DNA from: Chondrus crispus
Taxonomy: Eukaryota; Rhodophyta; Florideophyceae; Gigartinales; Gigartinaceae
Assembly: GCF_000350225.1 (NCBI RefSeq)
Contig: NW_005179052.1
Span: forward strand, 1-64,000
Direction: 5' to 3'
DNA length: 64,000 nucleotides
This document shows, one piece after another, positions 1 through 10,854 of this stretch. The notes below the pieces were generated by a model, which saw only the letters and a list, made by a program, of their open reading frames with translations, searched no databases and had not been told where the DNA came from. The position numbers and the translations under genes are program-made. Every line of letters begins with the position of its first letter. Within the stretch, counting starts at the first letter, position 1.

Positions 1-1513
1 CGCAGGTGGAACAGTTGCCGTAACCAAATATAGTAGTGTGGTTAAGCCGTAAGCCGGGTGTCGAAAAGGAACACATGGTTGAGAATAATTTATTATAGCA
101 TGACAAAGCAGATAAATGGTCCTACTACTTAAGGGGATGTATTGAAAAGCATGGTACAGTATTTACGTGGTGGTAGGTCGAAAAACGTCGTGTGAAGGGC
201 AGAGGGTCAACTGTGGTGTGTGTTTTTAAGGGCCAGGGGCGAGTAGATTGCGTCGGGTTTGTTCCAAGGATGCAAAATGACGAGCGCGGCGAGAGTGTTC
301 ATCTTGTTGTTTGTTGAGAGAAATTGGGTTTAGAAGAGTGCGGTGCAGTAAAGCTTTATATGATGTCGAGGGAGACCGGGTAGATTAAATTGGGTGGTTA
401 ATGCCAGGAGACAAAGGATGGCGGGGCGAGTGTAGTGATTTGATTGTAAGTTGCGGAACGTGGTCGTGGGGTCGGAATGGACCTTGCAGTGTCTAAGACA
501 AGACTTTGCTTGTGACATCTTGCGAAACGATTGGGCAAACGAGTGTGGCGGATTCGTATGTTACATCGAGATATTTGGGGTCCGAAAGGATCACAAGCTT
601 TGATTTGTTGGATGCAGACCCGGGACGGCAGTTTGGGTCGAGATACGGACCGGAGGTTTAAAGAGAAACTGCAATTAATGAACGCGGTTTGATATGGTAC
701 GATTGATGTATTTATGGATATGGAAGTATGACGGGGCGGGGCTACCGCTTTCGCATACAGTGTAGTTAACGTAGATGTCGAGAGGCAACTCTGGAAGCAA
801 GTGATCTTGCATGAGATTGACGCTGGATTTGCAAAGATTCGTAGGATGGAGGTAGGGAGGCAGTTATCTGCTCACGTTTTTTGATGTCGCGGTGGCATGA
901 TGCAGGTACAGTATTTGCAATCAGTGGTTAAAGGGCATGTCATCAATGGAGTGGAGGAGAAGTGATCCTTTCGAAGGTTGATTGTTATGATGGGCAGGGA
1001 AGTGGAAAGGGCGATGTGCGGTGCAAGAGTATTGCAAGGATTGGAAATTCTAAAGCCGACGAGGCAATTGTAGATGCAGAAACGTTGGAGATAGTGGACA
1101 ACTAAAAGCACGGACAGCAGATGCATTGTACAGTAGTTGACAAGTACGCATGCATACAGATGGAACGATGGGAAGCAAGTTTAAAGGGGCATGACACGGC
1201 AAGCGTTTGATCAAATGAAGAGCGAGTGGTTACGGTGTGAGGCGGTTGAGCGAGAGCTCCATCAATCATGCGCCAGCGGGGCTGGGAGTCCTGCAGGCGG
1301 ACACGGTAAGGTCTTGCATCTGGGTTGGAGAAGCAGCAAAGTGGGCGGAGGGGTTCTCGTAGTGGATTCCACGAGTAGGGGGCGTAGAGAAGCAGGTGGG
1401 GCTCAAGTCCGGGGAAAAAGGTGCTTCAAAGTAACTTTTCCCCGGACCTTCAAAGTTTAAAGGTGACAGATGCGCGGAAACAAGAATCCACACTATGCCG
1501 GTCTGCTTACATA
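1..1513. other. Unassigned AT-richer DNA with decayed protein-like stretches
   Basis: No complete gene is visible. Plus-strand translation of about 130-530 and 860-1,130 gives short protein-like runs in shifting frames, interrupted by stops, which would fit an old dead gene or transposon. I cannot name a family. No tRNA, splice-bounded gene model or tandem repeat stands out. Confidence 0.4.
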
Positions 1514-1683
1514 TACAGGGGGGGACGCGCAATAGTGCCGCTTTCATTATTGCCACCCTCGAATTAGTGCCGCATAAACCGGCAGACACAAATTCTGCCA
1601 CGTGTCATGCACGACGTCGTCATCGCCCACTCCTCATGCGCCTCAGCTCAATTGGTGATGGCACCTCACTCAAAGACCCTAAC

Positions 1684-1821
1684 ATGATTCCTGAAAAGAT
1701 CGCCAAAACGAAGCGTACGCGTCTTACGATTGCACAGAAAATCGAGGTTGGGCATCTGCTGCAGGTCGGAAAGTTGGTCGAAATGAAACAGAAATTGATA
1801 AATCTATGGTGGATGGTATAG
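1684..1821 (+). pseudogene. N-terminal helix-turn-helix piece of a pogo-like transposase
   Basis: The 45-codon ORF starts MIPEKIAKTKRTRLTIAQK and continues with a helix-rich stretch. This is the usual opening of CENP-B/pogo transposases, where a psq-type helix-turn-helix binds the terminal repeats. The ORF then runs into unrelated codons and stops. It overlaps the following C-terminal fragment by 16 bases in another frame, so the internal deletion joined the two parts out of frame. A short DNA-binding peptide could in principle still be made, but there is no evidence for expression. Confidence 0.6.
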
Positions 1822-2267
1822 TAGGGTTTCTCTCCCGACTGAGCCTGGTGCCAGAAGACGGCCTTGCAGAAACTGCAGAATTCTGCAGGAAAGATGTGGA
1901 GGAATGGATTGAGATCGAGACTAATGAGTTTGTGGCAGAAGCTTCTATTAGTGATGCTTGCGATTCAATACATTATGGTGGAGAGCTACAGAATCAGTCT
2001 GCCAGTGATGCTATGATGGATGATTGTGTGGCTGAAGACGAGTGTGAAATTACGGAGAGGCGGGCCGTACCGAGTGCTGTAGTGTTAGCAAGGTTGTTTG
2101 GGTGTTTGGAGAGTCTGGGTGTGGAGTGCGATGTGAGCAATGCCTTATCGCACTTGAGGTCCGCAAAACGAGCTTTTCTAGAAGCTAGGCATGAGAGACA
2201 GGGTCAAAGGCAACAACAGCAGACTCTAACAACAGAGTTCTGGCCGGGTAGTGATTCTGCTTTCTGA
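1806..2267 (+). pseudogene. C-terminal piece of a pogo-like transposase
   Basis: The 153-codon ORF is acidic in its middle and ends with a helix containing ALSHLRSAKRAFLEARHER followed by a glutamine-rich run and a TEFW-type ending. That tail is characteristic of pogo/Tigger and CENP-B-like transposases, downstream of the DDE domain. No catalytic aspartates in a DDE context are present. It lies entirely between the terminal inverted repeats of the 1,516-2,338 unit, which supports the assignment. Confidence 0.6.
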
Positions 2268-2340
2268 TTGTGCCGCTCCGAATTAGTGCCGCATTATTAG
2301 TCCTTACACAGGGCGGCACTAATGCGTAGGGTCGACTGTA

Positions 2341-3235
2341 CCGCTTGCATACAGGGTAAATTGCAACGCAGGGTGCAATTTTTTGCGGAATTTTCGGTAT
2401 TTCGGCTGCCGCCTCGAGCCTACGGCAAGCCGCTGCTTACGTTGCGGCACCGTCCCCCACTCCACCCAGCTCCGCCCGGAAGGCGGCAATGTGACGCCGT
2501 GCGTGCCCCGCTCGAATTGCTGCTTCCACGTCACACGCGCAGTGCGCAGCCGTTGGAATTTCGCGCCTGCGACGCAGCGGCTGAGCGTGCCGCCTCGGTA
2601 GGGAAAGGAGGACACGCGGCTCTCTGACTCACGGCGGCATGAGTCATGAAGCAGCGTGCCACGGCGCAGATAGATGGATCTTGGATGCAAGGGAGGTAAT
2701 GATACAGTATTGAGACACTGATTTCGGATATAGTCGGGGAATGTGCATGGTTGAGTGTCGGCTTTCATTTCTTCGAGCACACCGTAGTGATTAGATTCAA
2801 GTTCTTGGAGCTCAAGTGCGTGGGGATGGAAACGGAAAGGTTATCTAAAGTTTACCGTAGTAGGGGTGGAGGAAGGCGTGTGCCACGGATGTTGGGCAAG
2901 CTCCCTTGTTTTGATTGTGTGCGTGTGCAAAGCCAAACCGCACGCATTGTTGTTGATCAATCAGTCCTAAACCTTTTCGACGCAAACTCCAAATTTCTTA
3001 CAAATTTCACAATTCGTCCTGCAAATCGGCCTACACAAAAAGTGTAATGCCCAACTCTCACGTCCCCATAAAAGAACGCCACCACTCCCCGACACCACTC
3101 CTCGACACCACTCCCCGACACCTGCGAAATAAGTTTATTCAACCGACGCGTGATCTCGCTCCCGATGCCCCCCGAGGGGTACGTGAACTTTATGTTACTA
3201 CCCTTGAAGGGTATTGGCATACCACAACTAACACA
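2341..3235. other. CpG-rich island and unassigned DNA
   Basis: About 2,400-2,640 is strikingly GC- and CpG-rich compared with its surroundings, and a similar patch occurs at about 5,400-5,620. ORFs there are open on several frames of both strands because of composition, so none is called. The rest to 3,235 shows no recognisable gene; it holds one short tandem repeat listed separately. Confidence 0.4.
3081..3119 (+). repeat. Three tandem copies of a 13-bp unit
   Basis: Three consecutive copies of ACCACTCCYCGAC are present, the middle one with T at the variable position. It is a minor minisatellite with no obvious function. Confidence 0.85.
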
Positions 3236-3237
3236 TA

Positions 3238-3528
3238 CAGAGGGGGGTCGCTCAATAGTGCCTACTTTAGTAGTGCTTCCCTCTATATAGTGCTATGGCT
3301 CACCCTCTGGCACAGGTTATCATAAGCTCACACGTGTATCATCCGGCATGGTTCAGTACTCAAAGGATGAAGTTATTTAGTTGTGTTCTACAGGCTTTGT
3401 TGTGTTTGTGTTAGCAGTGTGCTTTGTCCCCAAATATATGTATGAGCCTCCTTTATATAGTGCCATCCCCCAATAGTGCCATAGCTAGAGGTATGTCACG
3501 CTATAGCACTATATCGTAGGAGGCACTG
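3238..3528. mobile_element. Pogo-type MITE, 291 bp
   Basis: The unit starts CAGAGGGGGG and ends with the inverse complement of CAGTGCCTCC. Both ends carry several copies of an ATAGTGC/AATAGTGCC motif in inverted arrangement. It is flanked by TA dinucleotides at 3,236-3,237 and 3,529-3,530. It has no coding capacity. The motif resembles, but is not identical to, that of the 1,516-2,338 pogo-like element, so it probably belongs to a related non-autonomous family. Confidence 0.7.
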
Positions 3529-3530
3529 TA

Positions 3531-6500
3531 AACACAAATGTATCCATCCATTCGACTCACCACGCCATCTCGCGACCCTGCACTTCGCCTTCCTTTTCTT
3601 GCTACGTCGCATTTCCTCCGACACATTCCCTACGAACGGCACGCAACCAACGTTATGAAAACACAGAAACACCGACCGCAAACCTGTCCTTCAGAAGCCA
3701 GCCCACTCAATTGATGTCAATTGCAGTCAACAGCAACTTATAAAGAGACACATACAAACCGTCGAAAGTGGGACATGTGAACCCTAGTTCCGGCCGCTCC
3801 CGCGTATTACCCGCTTCTGTATCCACTCGTGCCCGTCGGGCTTCCGTAAGCGCGCATTCGTCGTTTTCTTGCGTCGCAGCAAATGCAGTTGAAAGCACCC
3901 ACTCACGCAAACCCCCTCATTCACGTGACAAGTCTTTACTGTTAAAACCGAGATCGAGAGGCACACTCTACCTTGTCTCAACAGCACCTTTTATCTCCGG
4001 AAAGCAGGACTGTGATCGCTCTTAAACATATCCTTCTAAGACGGTTGCTCCCATCTGACGGTGCTGGCCTTCAGCGTGGCAGGCTCACCGTCCGCTCTTC
4101 TCTCAAAAGGAGAGCTTGACATAAGAGAAGCAGCTTGCCTCCCCGCCTTCCAGTATTTGCTTCGCCCGGCGAATTCTATCTTCGCACTCAGCCCGCGCTT
4201 CAGCGCACGGGCTTTGCCTGCCTCTAAGCGTGTCCTCGTCCCTACTCCTGCTCTTGGGAGTGTGCGACTTCGAACTTGTTCGGTATTTCGTCAAACTCGA
4301 AACCCGCTTCGGCTTCGACTTGGGCCCCGTCGAACCGCCTGAGTTCCTTGAACTGGAGGTCATCCTGCATGCATCAGATGGCTTGGGGCACAACCACGCC
4401 TTGCTGACCGTATCTTTCGAGCTCCTTGATCCGCACGACATGACAGTAGCAGCCCAGTATTCAGCGCCGGCGACTTGGTTTGACTAGAGACAACTGATCG
4501 ATCGACTGTCGAGTGCTACCAGCTGCGAGAGAAAGAGCCGTGCGCATGCGCTTTATGTACCGCTCGAAAGCCGTGGTCAAGCAAGCCAATCTCCCATCGA
4601 ACAAGATGCGTGCTGTGCGCCTCTCGTGTGCTGCGCTGTGACGGCTATCGAGAATTTTCGTACAGGCGCACTCACCAGTGCAGTCGATCTTGCCATGCTC
4701 GCATCACCGGCGGCAGACGCTGCGTCGATTTCAGGAATGTCAAGCTGATGGAAAAAGATGCCCGCAGCTTTGCACGCGTACATTACGCAGTGGTACTGGT
4801 ACCAGCTAATCCCCCCACCTGTCGATACAAAATGTCGTGGCCAGGGATCAGCATTCGAATAATAGGAACGATGGTAACAGACTGTCGCATTACACGTGTC
4901 CAGCTTGGACAGCTTGCATCACAACAGCGCTATGAAAAACTGTTTTGCGATTTCTGCAATTCTGGCGCTTTTGACAAACCAACACTTCAGAGCAGTAGGT
5001 GCAGGAGCTTGTGAAGCCCGCATGGATTACGTGATATCAAGTATGCGCGTATCCTTCCCCCAAGGATCAACTTTGCAAAAATCAACGCTTCCCCACACTA
5101 CGGAAGTGTGTATTCTGGACACGACCCTTGTGCTGTACAAGGGGGTCCCCCCACATTTTCGAACAGTTAACAGAAGTAAACGAAAAATAGCTTCCCGAAT
5201 CCCATTGTTGACCGTTCCTGCACACGGCGTACTTCAAAAGCCAGCGCGCTGGCCGATAAAAAGCCTGAAGCACATGCACGAAGAAGAAACGGAGAAGCGC
5301 ATCGGTGTTGGTGGTCTACATTTGCTGCTGAGACCCCCCTTATCTTGAACTCAAATTTTGTAGGACGATGCAAATGCACATTGCAATTTTTAGGTGAAAA
5401 TCTAACTGAACTGCCCGCGCTCGCTTCCCGTTCAAACCACGCGCGAACGGCGGCGCAAGCCGCCCTGCTTCCCGCTCGTGCGCAAACGCGCATCCCCGCC
5501 GCCCGACGCGCACACCCGAAACGCCGGCGCTTAACTGCGCGTTGCCGCCTCCGTTGGGTACCCCCTAACCTCGACGCGCCGTGCCTCCCATCCACTGCCC
5601 TTGCAGCGCACAGTGACGGTGTCAGCAAGATCCTTTTTTCTGGCCACTTCTAGTGGCAGACCTTGATGTTAAACACAGCCCGACACATATGTCTAAAAAC
5701 TGTTACGCAGCACCATAGGCTGTATGCCCAATTTTATTCGCAGCTGTTCCCTTTTAGACTCCAATATCCCTTCTATTTCCTCTGCTGCTATCAGTTTTTC
5801 CGGCTGCTTCAACGCCAGTGGACGTGGAACGCTAAATAAATGTGCCAAATTCGGAGGATATACACCGGCTTTTGTAAAACCCTGATGCTATCGTGCTTCT
5901 CGTGAATAACTGGTCGTAGGCACGACGAAGTAGCTTCAACAAATCATAGTGATCATAAACATTGTCCACCGATGTATCTTTTCAACTCTTAACGTGATCT
6001 CTCATCTTGGCTTTGAAAAAATTAAAACCTGAAATGTCTAGTGTCTATTTCCCTGGTTTATTGCCTCAATTGAGACTCATTTATTGCCTCAATTGAGGTA
6101 CATTTATTCCATCCGGTACGAAAAACCATGACTATCTTAGACGTTGTGAGCAGCGCTAACATGCTCTGCAAAGCTTCGTAGACCTTTAGAACTACCGCAT
6201 AACTACACTGTACTCTTGTCAGCCGCATAGCACGTCGAGCAGATATGGGCTGCCTTCATTAACTTGCACATTTCGCACTTCCTTTGCATGGCAAATGCTG
6301 TAAGCTTCCCGTCCTTCGACCCCCGCCTACAACGATTTGGTGTCAGGTTTATGCCAATACCGTTTCTCAAACGATTAGAGCTCGAAGTAGGTTGTCCATT
6401 TGGTGTGTTTTCACCGTAGCAAGGTGCCTTTAAAAGGGTTGTTCAAAGTTATTGTAAATTAGTTATGTTGCTAAGCGTTTGTAGAACATCCTCTGACTCA

Positions 6501-6890
6501 TATGTCCACGGCCCCCTTCTCCCCTGCTGTTCAACTGTTCCATTCTTAGCATAAACCTTACTGCGGAATTGGTGAAGGTGTCGTTAACGTCTTCACGTTG
6601 CATGTAAGCAGCCTGCTCACTACAGTGTGTGTGGTAGATCTGGGTACGCACGCCAACAACAAAACGCACAGGAAGTTCTTCTTGACAGTTGCTGCTACAA
6701 AATGGTAAAGACCAAGTTGGTAGTTATGTATCCGGTATTGTCTCTTTCTCTTTCGCTTCCCCTCTTGCTACCTACTATTGAACATCTATCTCCTAAGTAC
6801 TATCTCACAGAACACATCCATGTAACCACGTCATCTTCATTTTGAATGTGTGAATTTCGTGCGACCGTTTTGTTTCGAATCCTGATCATT
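3531..6890. other. Unassigned intergenic DNA
   Basis: No gene can be supported. Around 4,100-4,490 both strands are open (a basic, serine-rich reading on minus; a hydrophobic one on plus) with no recognisable domain, so neither is called. About 5,400-5,620 is a CpG-rich patch. 5,650-6,890 is AT-richer with no ORF above about 75 codons that looks real. A pair of 17-bp direct repeats lies at 6,058-6,097. Confidence 0.4.
6058..6097. repeat. Two 17-bp direct repeats with a palindromic core
   Basis: TTATTGCCTCAATTGAG occurs at 6,058-6,074 and again at 6,081-6,097. Each contains the 10-bp palindrome CTCAATTGAG, and the second is followed by a further G to give CCTCAATTGAGG. The 23-bp spacing puts the two palindromes about two helical turns apart, as for a paired protein-binding site, but no adjacent gene is known to use it. 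Confidence 0.7.
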
Positions 6891-6904
6891 TTAAGCCGGG
6901 GGAG

Positions 6905-8714
6905 TCAGAATGGCTTTTGTGTTCCATTTGGAATCATCAGCCGCCAGGTGTAAACAATTGTCATTACCAGCAGCGAGCTTTTTACACAGAAAGACCAATC
7001 ATATGTCTCGACCTTCCTCTCGAACTTTAAATCATCTTGACGACAACGGTTGTGTCTGTCGATATGAGAACATGCTGAATAGTACGTTCTGCATATTTTG
7101 TGCTGTGATACCGTTATTTCCACACGCTGTGCTCCACTCTCGCGTTGACACCATCGTTTTCGAATTCATGAAGACCCTTCCTCTGTACTTGATGCAGATG
7201 AAATAAAATACCTCCACTGTCTATCTATCCGCATCACCGCTATGATTTCTGTAGACCCATCAAGTTCTTTCTTAACCATTGAAATCCACTGTACTCTTTC
7301 GGATAGTTCTTCTGTCGACAGGTACGGCATAGGGTACTTTTGTTGTGGCAGTTTTAACTACTCCAATAAATTTCAGATCCATCTTCAGAAGCATCTCTGC
7401 TGTGTATACACTCGGAAAATAAGAATTTTCATAGACTGTACGAAATGATCCCGACCATGGATGTACTAAACGATGCAAGACAGCAGCACCACGCTGCCCT
7501 TCACTCTGAAAATCTTTCTCAGCTTCCTCTTCTGCTGTTGTCACAATCTCCAACCGTATTATAATCCCACTCCTTCCGCATGAGGCGTCCTGTAATTCGC
7601 AACCATTGTCCGGTTTACGATCAATAGAGACATAGTGTGGTAGGCCAATTTCAATCCAATGCCCTCCCCTTCCATGCCACCGGAATATAGATTCATCTAC
7701 ACATATTAAATCAGAAGGAATAAAATGTGCTGCTCTGTGTTTGTTAATTGCATTGACGAAGTCTTCAATCAAAGCCCATCTCTACTTATCAAAGGAAAAG
7801 TCTCCTTCTGTTTCAGTCTGTTTGATAAAACGAATACAGCGTAGTAAATCATCGCAGCGATCCCGTGAAAGCCCTGTCCTTCCAAAGCATAGTGTAGGGA
7901 TATGCTTGCATGTCGGTTCCGTTTTCCAGAGGTCTGCCTTTTTCCCAAACTCATTCAAACCTCGTCATTAATATCAGAACACCGAAGAAGCGCAAAATCC
8001 CGGACAGAGATGTCCCTTTCTTACTGCTTTTTGAAGCTGTTCACGAGTTAATTCACGTATCAACAACAAAGGCGAATACGGAAACATACTCATAAAGTAT
8101 TGGAAAGGAGTGCGATTACCAATTCCACCATCCTCCCTAATTGTTTGTCCATCAGATGCACGCGCGGACTAGAACTTACGGGGGCTATGGCCACCGATCG
8201 GTGTGTACACCTTCTCTTTGTACCATGCAACATCGTGGGCTACATTTCCTGGTGTGCGGACAGTTCCACCGCAACGATCATCCACAACGTCTCCCAATTG
8301 GTCCCATGATTGCTGTTCCATCAACCGTTGAACGGTTTGGCTCACAGTAACTGCATCGCCTTCATCATCGGTCGTGACACTCCGCTCAAGGGAGTTTCCT
8401 TCGCCGGGATTTATTTGCTCAGCAACAGGAGCCAAACCAAGTTTGATGTTGTTGATCTTAACTGTTTTCGTAGTCTTCAATGATGTAGGTGTAGTGATTA
8501 ATACCCATTCTGCGCGTAGTGAAGTGTTCGCACGACCAGAGGATCGATCCACCAGAACCACCAGCACTGTGCCATTGACAAGTTTGTGTTTTGAAAGAGC
8601 TCCATAAAGGCGATTGCACTGCGCGACACTTGTCACAGCTGTTGCTTTAGAGCAAACAAGCGCGCTGACGCATCTGCGGGGATCTTTGATGGCAGCCATG
8701 GAAGCGACTTGCAC
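6905..8714 (-). pseudogene. Decayed piggyBac-family transposase
   Basis: Read on the minus strand, the order of parts matches piggyBac (DDE_Tnp_1_7) transposases. First comes an N-terminal region at about 8,170-8,714. Then a stretch at about 7,990-8,130 contains LLIRELTREQLQKA. Then the catalytic region at 7,272-7,772 has SDLICVDESIFRWHG (first acidic position), SIDRKPDNGCELQDA and a VVKTATTKVPYAVPVD run. Finally a C-terminal piece near 6,950-7,100 has YYSACSHIDRHNRCRQDDL, typical of the family. At least two frame changes and two or more stops separate these blocks, so it is dead. No convincing terminal repeats were found, although a TTAA, the family's target site, lies at 6,891-6,894 just past the C-terminal end. 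The 5' side abuts Element I. Confidence 0.75.
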
Positions 8715-8815
8715 ACGAAAGATGGTGAGAGGGTCGTAGTGGAAAATCTAGAAGGTCTGATGAGAAAACAGCAAAACATGGCGCTCTGGTAATGAGAAAA
8801 AGAGCGGGAAATATG

Positions 8816-9362
8816 TGTAGTAGAACGCGAAACGAGGTCACGTGCTAAGACAAGGGTCGTTCGTGGGGGCGTGTACTAGATAGCTAGGGGGAAGTGGTAG
8901 AGGCTTTCGGGCGACTGTAAAACCCGGGTGTGCTCGCGAACCACGGAAACTAGAAGCGCACGACGCGGTGCTCTCGACCCAGCGAGGCTAACACACTTCC
9001 AGCGAACCGAGAAGAACGAGGGAGCGTGAACGAGAAGAAGTTAGTACCGCGCAAAACCAAGAACGAGAGTCGCGTCCTTAGTCCTTGGTTGCTTGCCCCC
9101 AAACCCACCCGGCGCAAGCGCCAACGACACTATATACTGTACTAGATCGCGGTGGAGATGTAACGGCCAGAACTGACAGGGTCGCGTCATAGTATACATG
9201 TGTACAAGCGCGGTAGTAGGTCCACGTGTGCGCGTGTCGAAAGCGAGCAAGGCTGGTCTAATTGGGCTTGGTACTGTACGTCGGGGTACTTGAGTTATCT
9301 AGATACACTTGTACACGAGTAGCGCGAAAAAGGATACTAGAGTGGCGCTAGTTTGTACCACA
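8816..9362 (-). repeat. Element I 3' LTR
   Basis: On the plus strand it runs from TGTAGTAGAACG to GTACCACA and matches 18,928-19,536 over nearly its whole length. It is 547 bp, shorter than its partner. Its inner boundary lies three bases from a polypurine tract, which fixes it as the 3' LTR of a minus-strand element. It contains a TATATACTGTACTAG stretch shared with the other LTR. Confidence 0.88.
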
Positions 9363-9365
9363 TGG

Positions 9366-9376
9366 CTCCCCCCTCA
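9366..9376 (-). other. Element I polypurine tract
   Basis: Minus-strand TGAGGGGGGAG lies three bases inside the 3' LTR boundary. This is the place where plus-strand DNA synthesis is primed in Ty3/gypsy elements. Confidence 0.7.
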
Positions 9377-9687
9377 GACGTGGACGCCCCTGTCCACGCT
9401 ACGAAGGGCTGCCACGTGTGTACGTGATTAGGGGTGCAAGTACACGTAGAAAGCGCGGGATACAGTGTCAGCTCGTGATAGCACTGTAGATGGCGTGATT
9501 ATGAACGCGGAATTTGTGCACGAAATGTTGTGGTCCTCTGTGTCACGTGTTTTTTCTCGAAGTTTCAGATTTCCCGCGAAAACAATTTTTGCCCGAAATT
9601 TTGTGTATGATAAAAAAATCTTGTCGCCCGATAAAAGGTCTTGATGATTTTTTCGTTTTGTGGTGAGGCAACGCACTGTACGCCTCC

Positions 9688-9696
9688 TATATATAA
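9688..9696 (+). promoter_or_regulatory. Possible antisense TATA box in Element I
   Basis: TATATATAA followed by a GC-rich leader stands alone in an otherwise GC-rich tail region. It points toward the short plus-strand ORF and AATAAA downstream. It could be chance. Confidence 0.3.
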
Positions 9697-10320
9697 GGGA
9701 CGCCGGTGTTCGCGCGATAAGCGTGGCGCCACCATCGGCATCGCGCTATTATCACGAAAGACGAGCGAGCGTGGGTCGTGAGCCAGGTCTTGTGGCACGG
9801 CGTGAAACATAGTTCGAGGTAGTCGGGCCGGCGTGGGCTCGTCGAAACGCACAACGGAGCAAGGTGAAGAAGGTCACACGGATGTCGAAGTCGCGGTCGT
9901 GACAGGCGCGGAGGGGGAGGTGACGAACCTTGGGCACACCGGTCCCGGACACCTCGGTGCCGCACCGGTTGCCGGCGTCGACGCGCTTGCATCCGTGGGC
10001 GCGGCAGAAGATCGTGAGGCGGGTGTGGGAGGCGGTGAGGATCCTTGGGCTCGCGCGCTTCGTGCAAAAAATCCTTGAAAACACGGAGACGAGTGTTCGA
10101 GACGTGGAAGTTCAAGAACCTGGAGGCGTGCTTGGGACCCCCGGCACGAATGGGGTCTAATTCACGAAGACTTGTGGAATGGCTGGTTGCAGTATCCGAG
10201 GAAGTCCGACTCATTTTCGTGGGATGACTTGGTCAACACGGGGAGACGGGACGCGCAGCAAATTCACGATTGCACTGTTGTCGAGGGAGCATTGTCGGGG
10301 TCGGCGCGGGCGTGTCTGCA

Positions 10321-10503
10321 ATGGCTTCTCGTGCACAAATCCCGGGTCGTTATGCATCTCGTTCTCGTATTCCCGGTGCTTATGAGAGTGCGGGTATTTC
10401 CGACCCGTACGCTCTTTATCCTAGAATACCGGACCAGTACGTGACACGTGGAGGTACTGCTGGGCAATATAGGAACACGTATTTTCGAGGAGAGCAGAGC
10501 TAG
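10321..10503 (+). CDS. Short antisense ORF in the tail of Element I
   Basis: A 60-residue ORF begins MASRAQIPGRYASRSRIPGA and contains spaced, similar units of the form RIP-G/D-Y (IPGRY, IPGAY, IPDQY), giving a tyrosine- and proline-rich, low-complexity protein. It ends at TAG 10,501-10,503, 58 bases before an AATAAA. It runs opposite to gag-pol. Upstream plus-strand frames are also open, so the ORF could be the last exon of a longer antisense gene starting after the TATA box at 9,688. No family is recognised, and a chance ORF cannot be excluded. Confidence 0.3.
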   Translation: MASRAQIPGRYASRSRIPGAYESAGISDPYALYPRIPDQYVTRGGTAGQYRNTYFRGEQS

Positions 10504-10854
10504 CATCTTAATAGCTTACGTCGCAGAGTCTTATCGAGGTATGTGGTGCACGTCTAGATTCAATAAAGAAATGTCCTTGGATCGTCTTGAACTTTTTTGC
10601 TTGTTTCGTGCTTGAGGTTTTTCTTCAGTGAGTTATCTTGCGCGCGTAACACGTACTTCGGGTCCCGGGCCCCTCCTTCAGACTGCACGTCCCGGGCAGA
10701 AATAAAAGTCAGCTAAAGGACTACGGTTTATTTCCGGGGCTCGGTGTCTTCCTCGCTTGAGCGAGAGTAGTTCTTTTTGGTGTTGACTTCGGGCAATCTT
10801 GGATAGCTTGATTTCTTGTGGAGTTGCTTTGGGGTTCGGCGGCGCCTAGATAGG

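Larger units (their letters stand above)
1516..2338 (+). mobile_element. Internally deleted pogo/Tigger-like DNA transposon
   Basis: The 823-bp unit is bounded by imperfect terminal inverted repeats that begin CAG and share ACGC-type and TAGTGCCGC blocks (about 17 of the outer 26 bases match). It is flanked by TA on both sides (1,514-1,515 and 2,339-2,340), the target duplication of the Tc1/mariner superfamily. Subterminal copies of AATTAGTGCCGC lie inside both ends and could be transposase binding sites. It encodes a pogo-type helix-turn-helix start and a pogo-type C-terminal tail but not the DDE catalytic core. A full pogo transposase is about 500 residues or more, so this is a non-autonomous deletion derivative that would need a transposase made elsewhere. 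Confidence 0.8.
9377..10854. other. Element I tail region between pol and the 3' LTR
   Basis: About 1.5 kb lies between the chromodomain and the polypurine tract. In gag-pol orientation I see no recognisable domain. On the opposite (plus) strand there is a TATATATAA at 9,688-9,696, a set of GC-rich open frames, a short ORF at 10,321-10,503 and an AATAAA at 10,562-10,567. This arrangement could be a small antisense transcription unit carried by the element. It sits in the same relative position as the long antisense ORFs of Elements II and III, but no sequence similarity to those is evident. Confidence 0.4.

Noticed and set aside
2319-2780. Overlapping open frames on both strands across the CpG-rich patch
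   Set aside because: They are open on three or more frames by composition only, and one crosses the end of the pogo-like element.
4103-4487. Overlapping open frames on both strands
   Set aside because: Neither has a recognisable domain or start context, and one is likely a shadow of the other. I could not choose, so no gene is called.
6891-6894. TTAA as the left edge of the piggyBac element
   Set aside because: It lies only about 10 bases past the coding end, and no inverted partner was found, so it is not called as an element boundary.
9687-10214. Long minus-strand arginine/proline-rich frames in the Element I tail
   Set aside because: GC-rich composition keeps several frames open at once. 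No gag-pol-type or other domain is visible.
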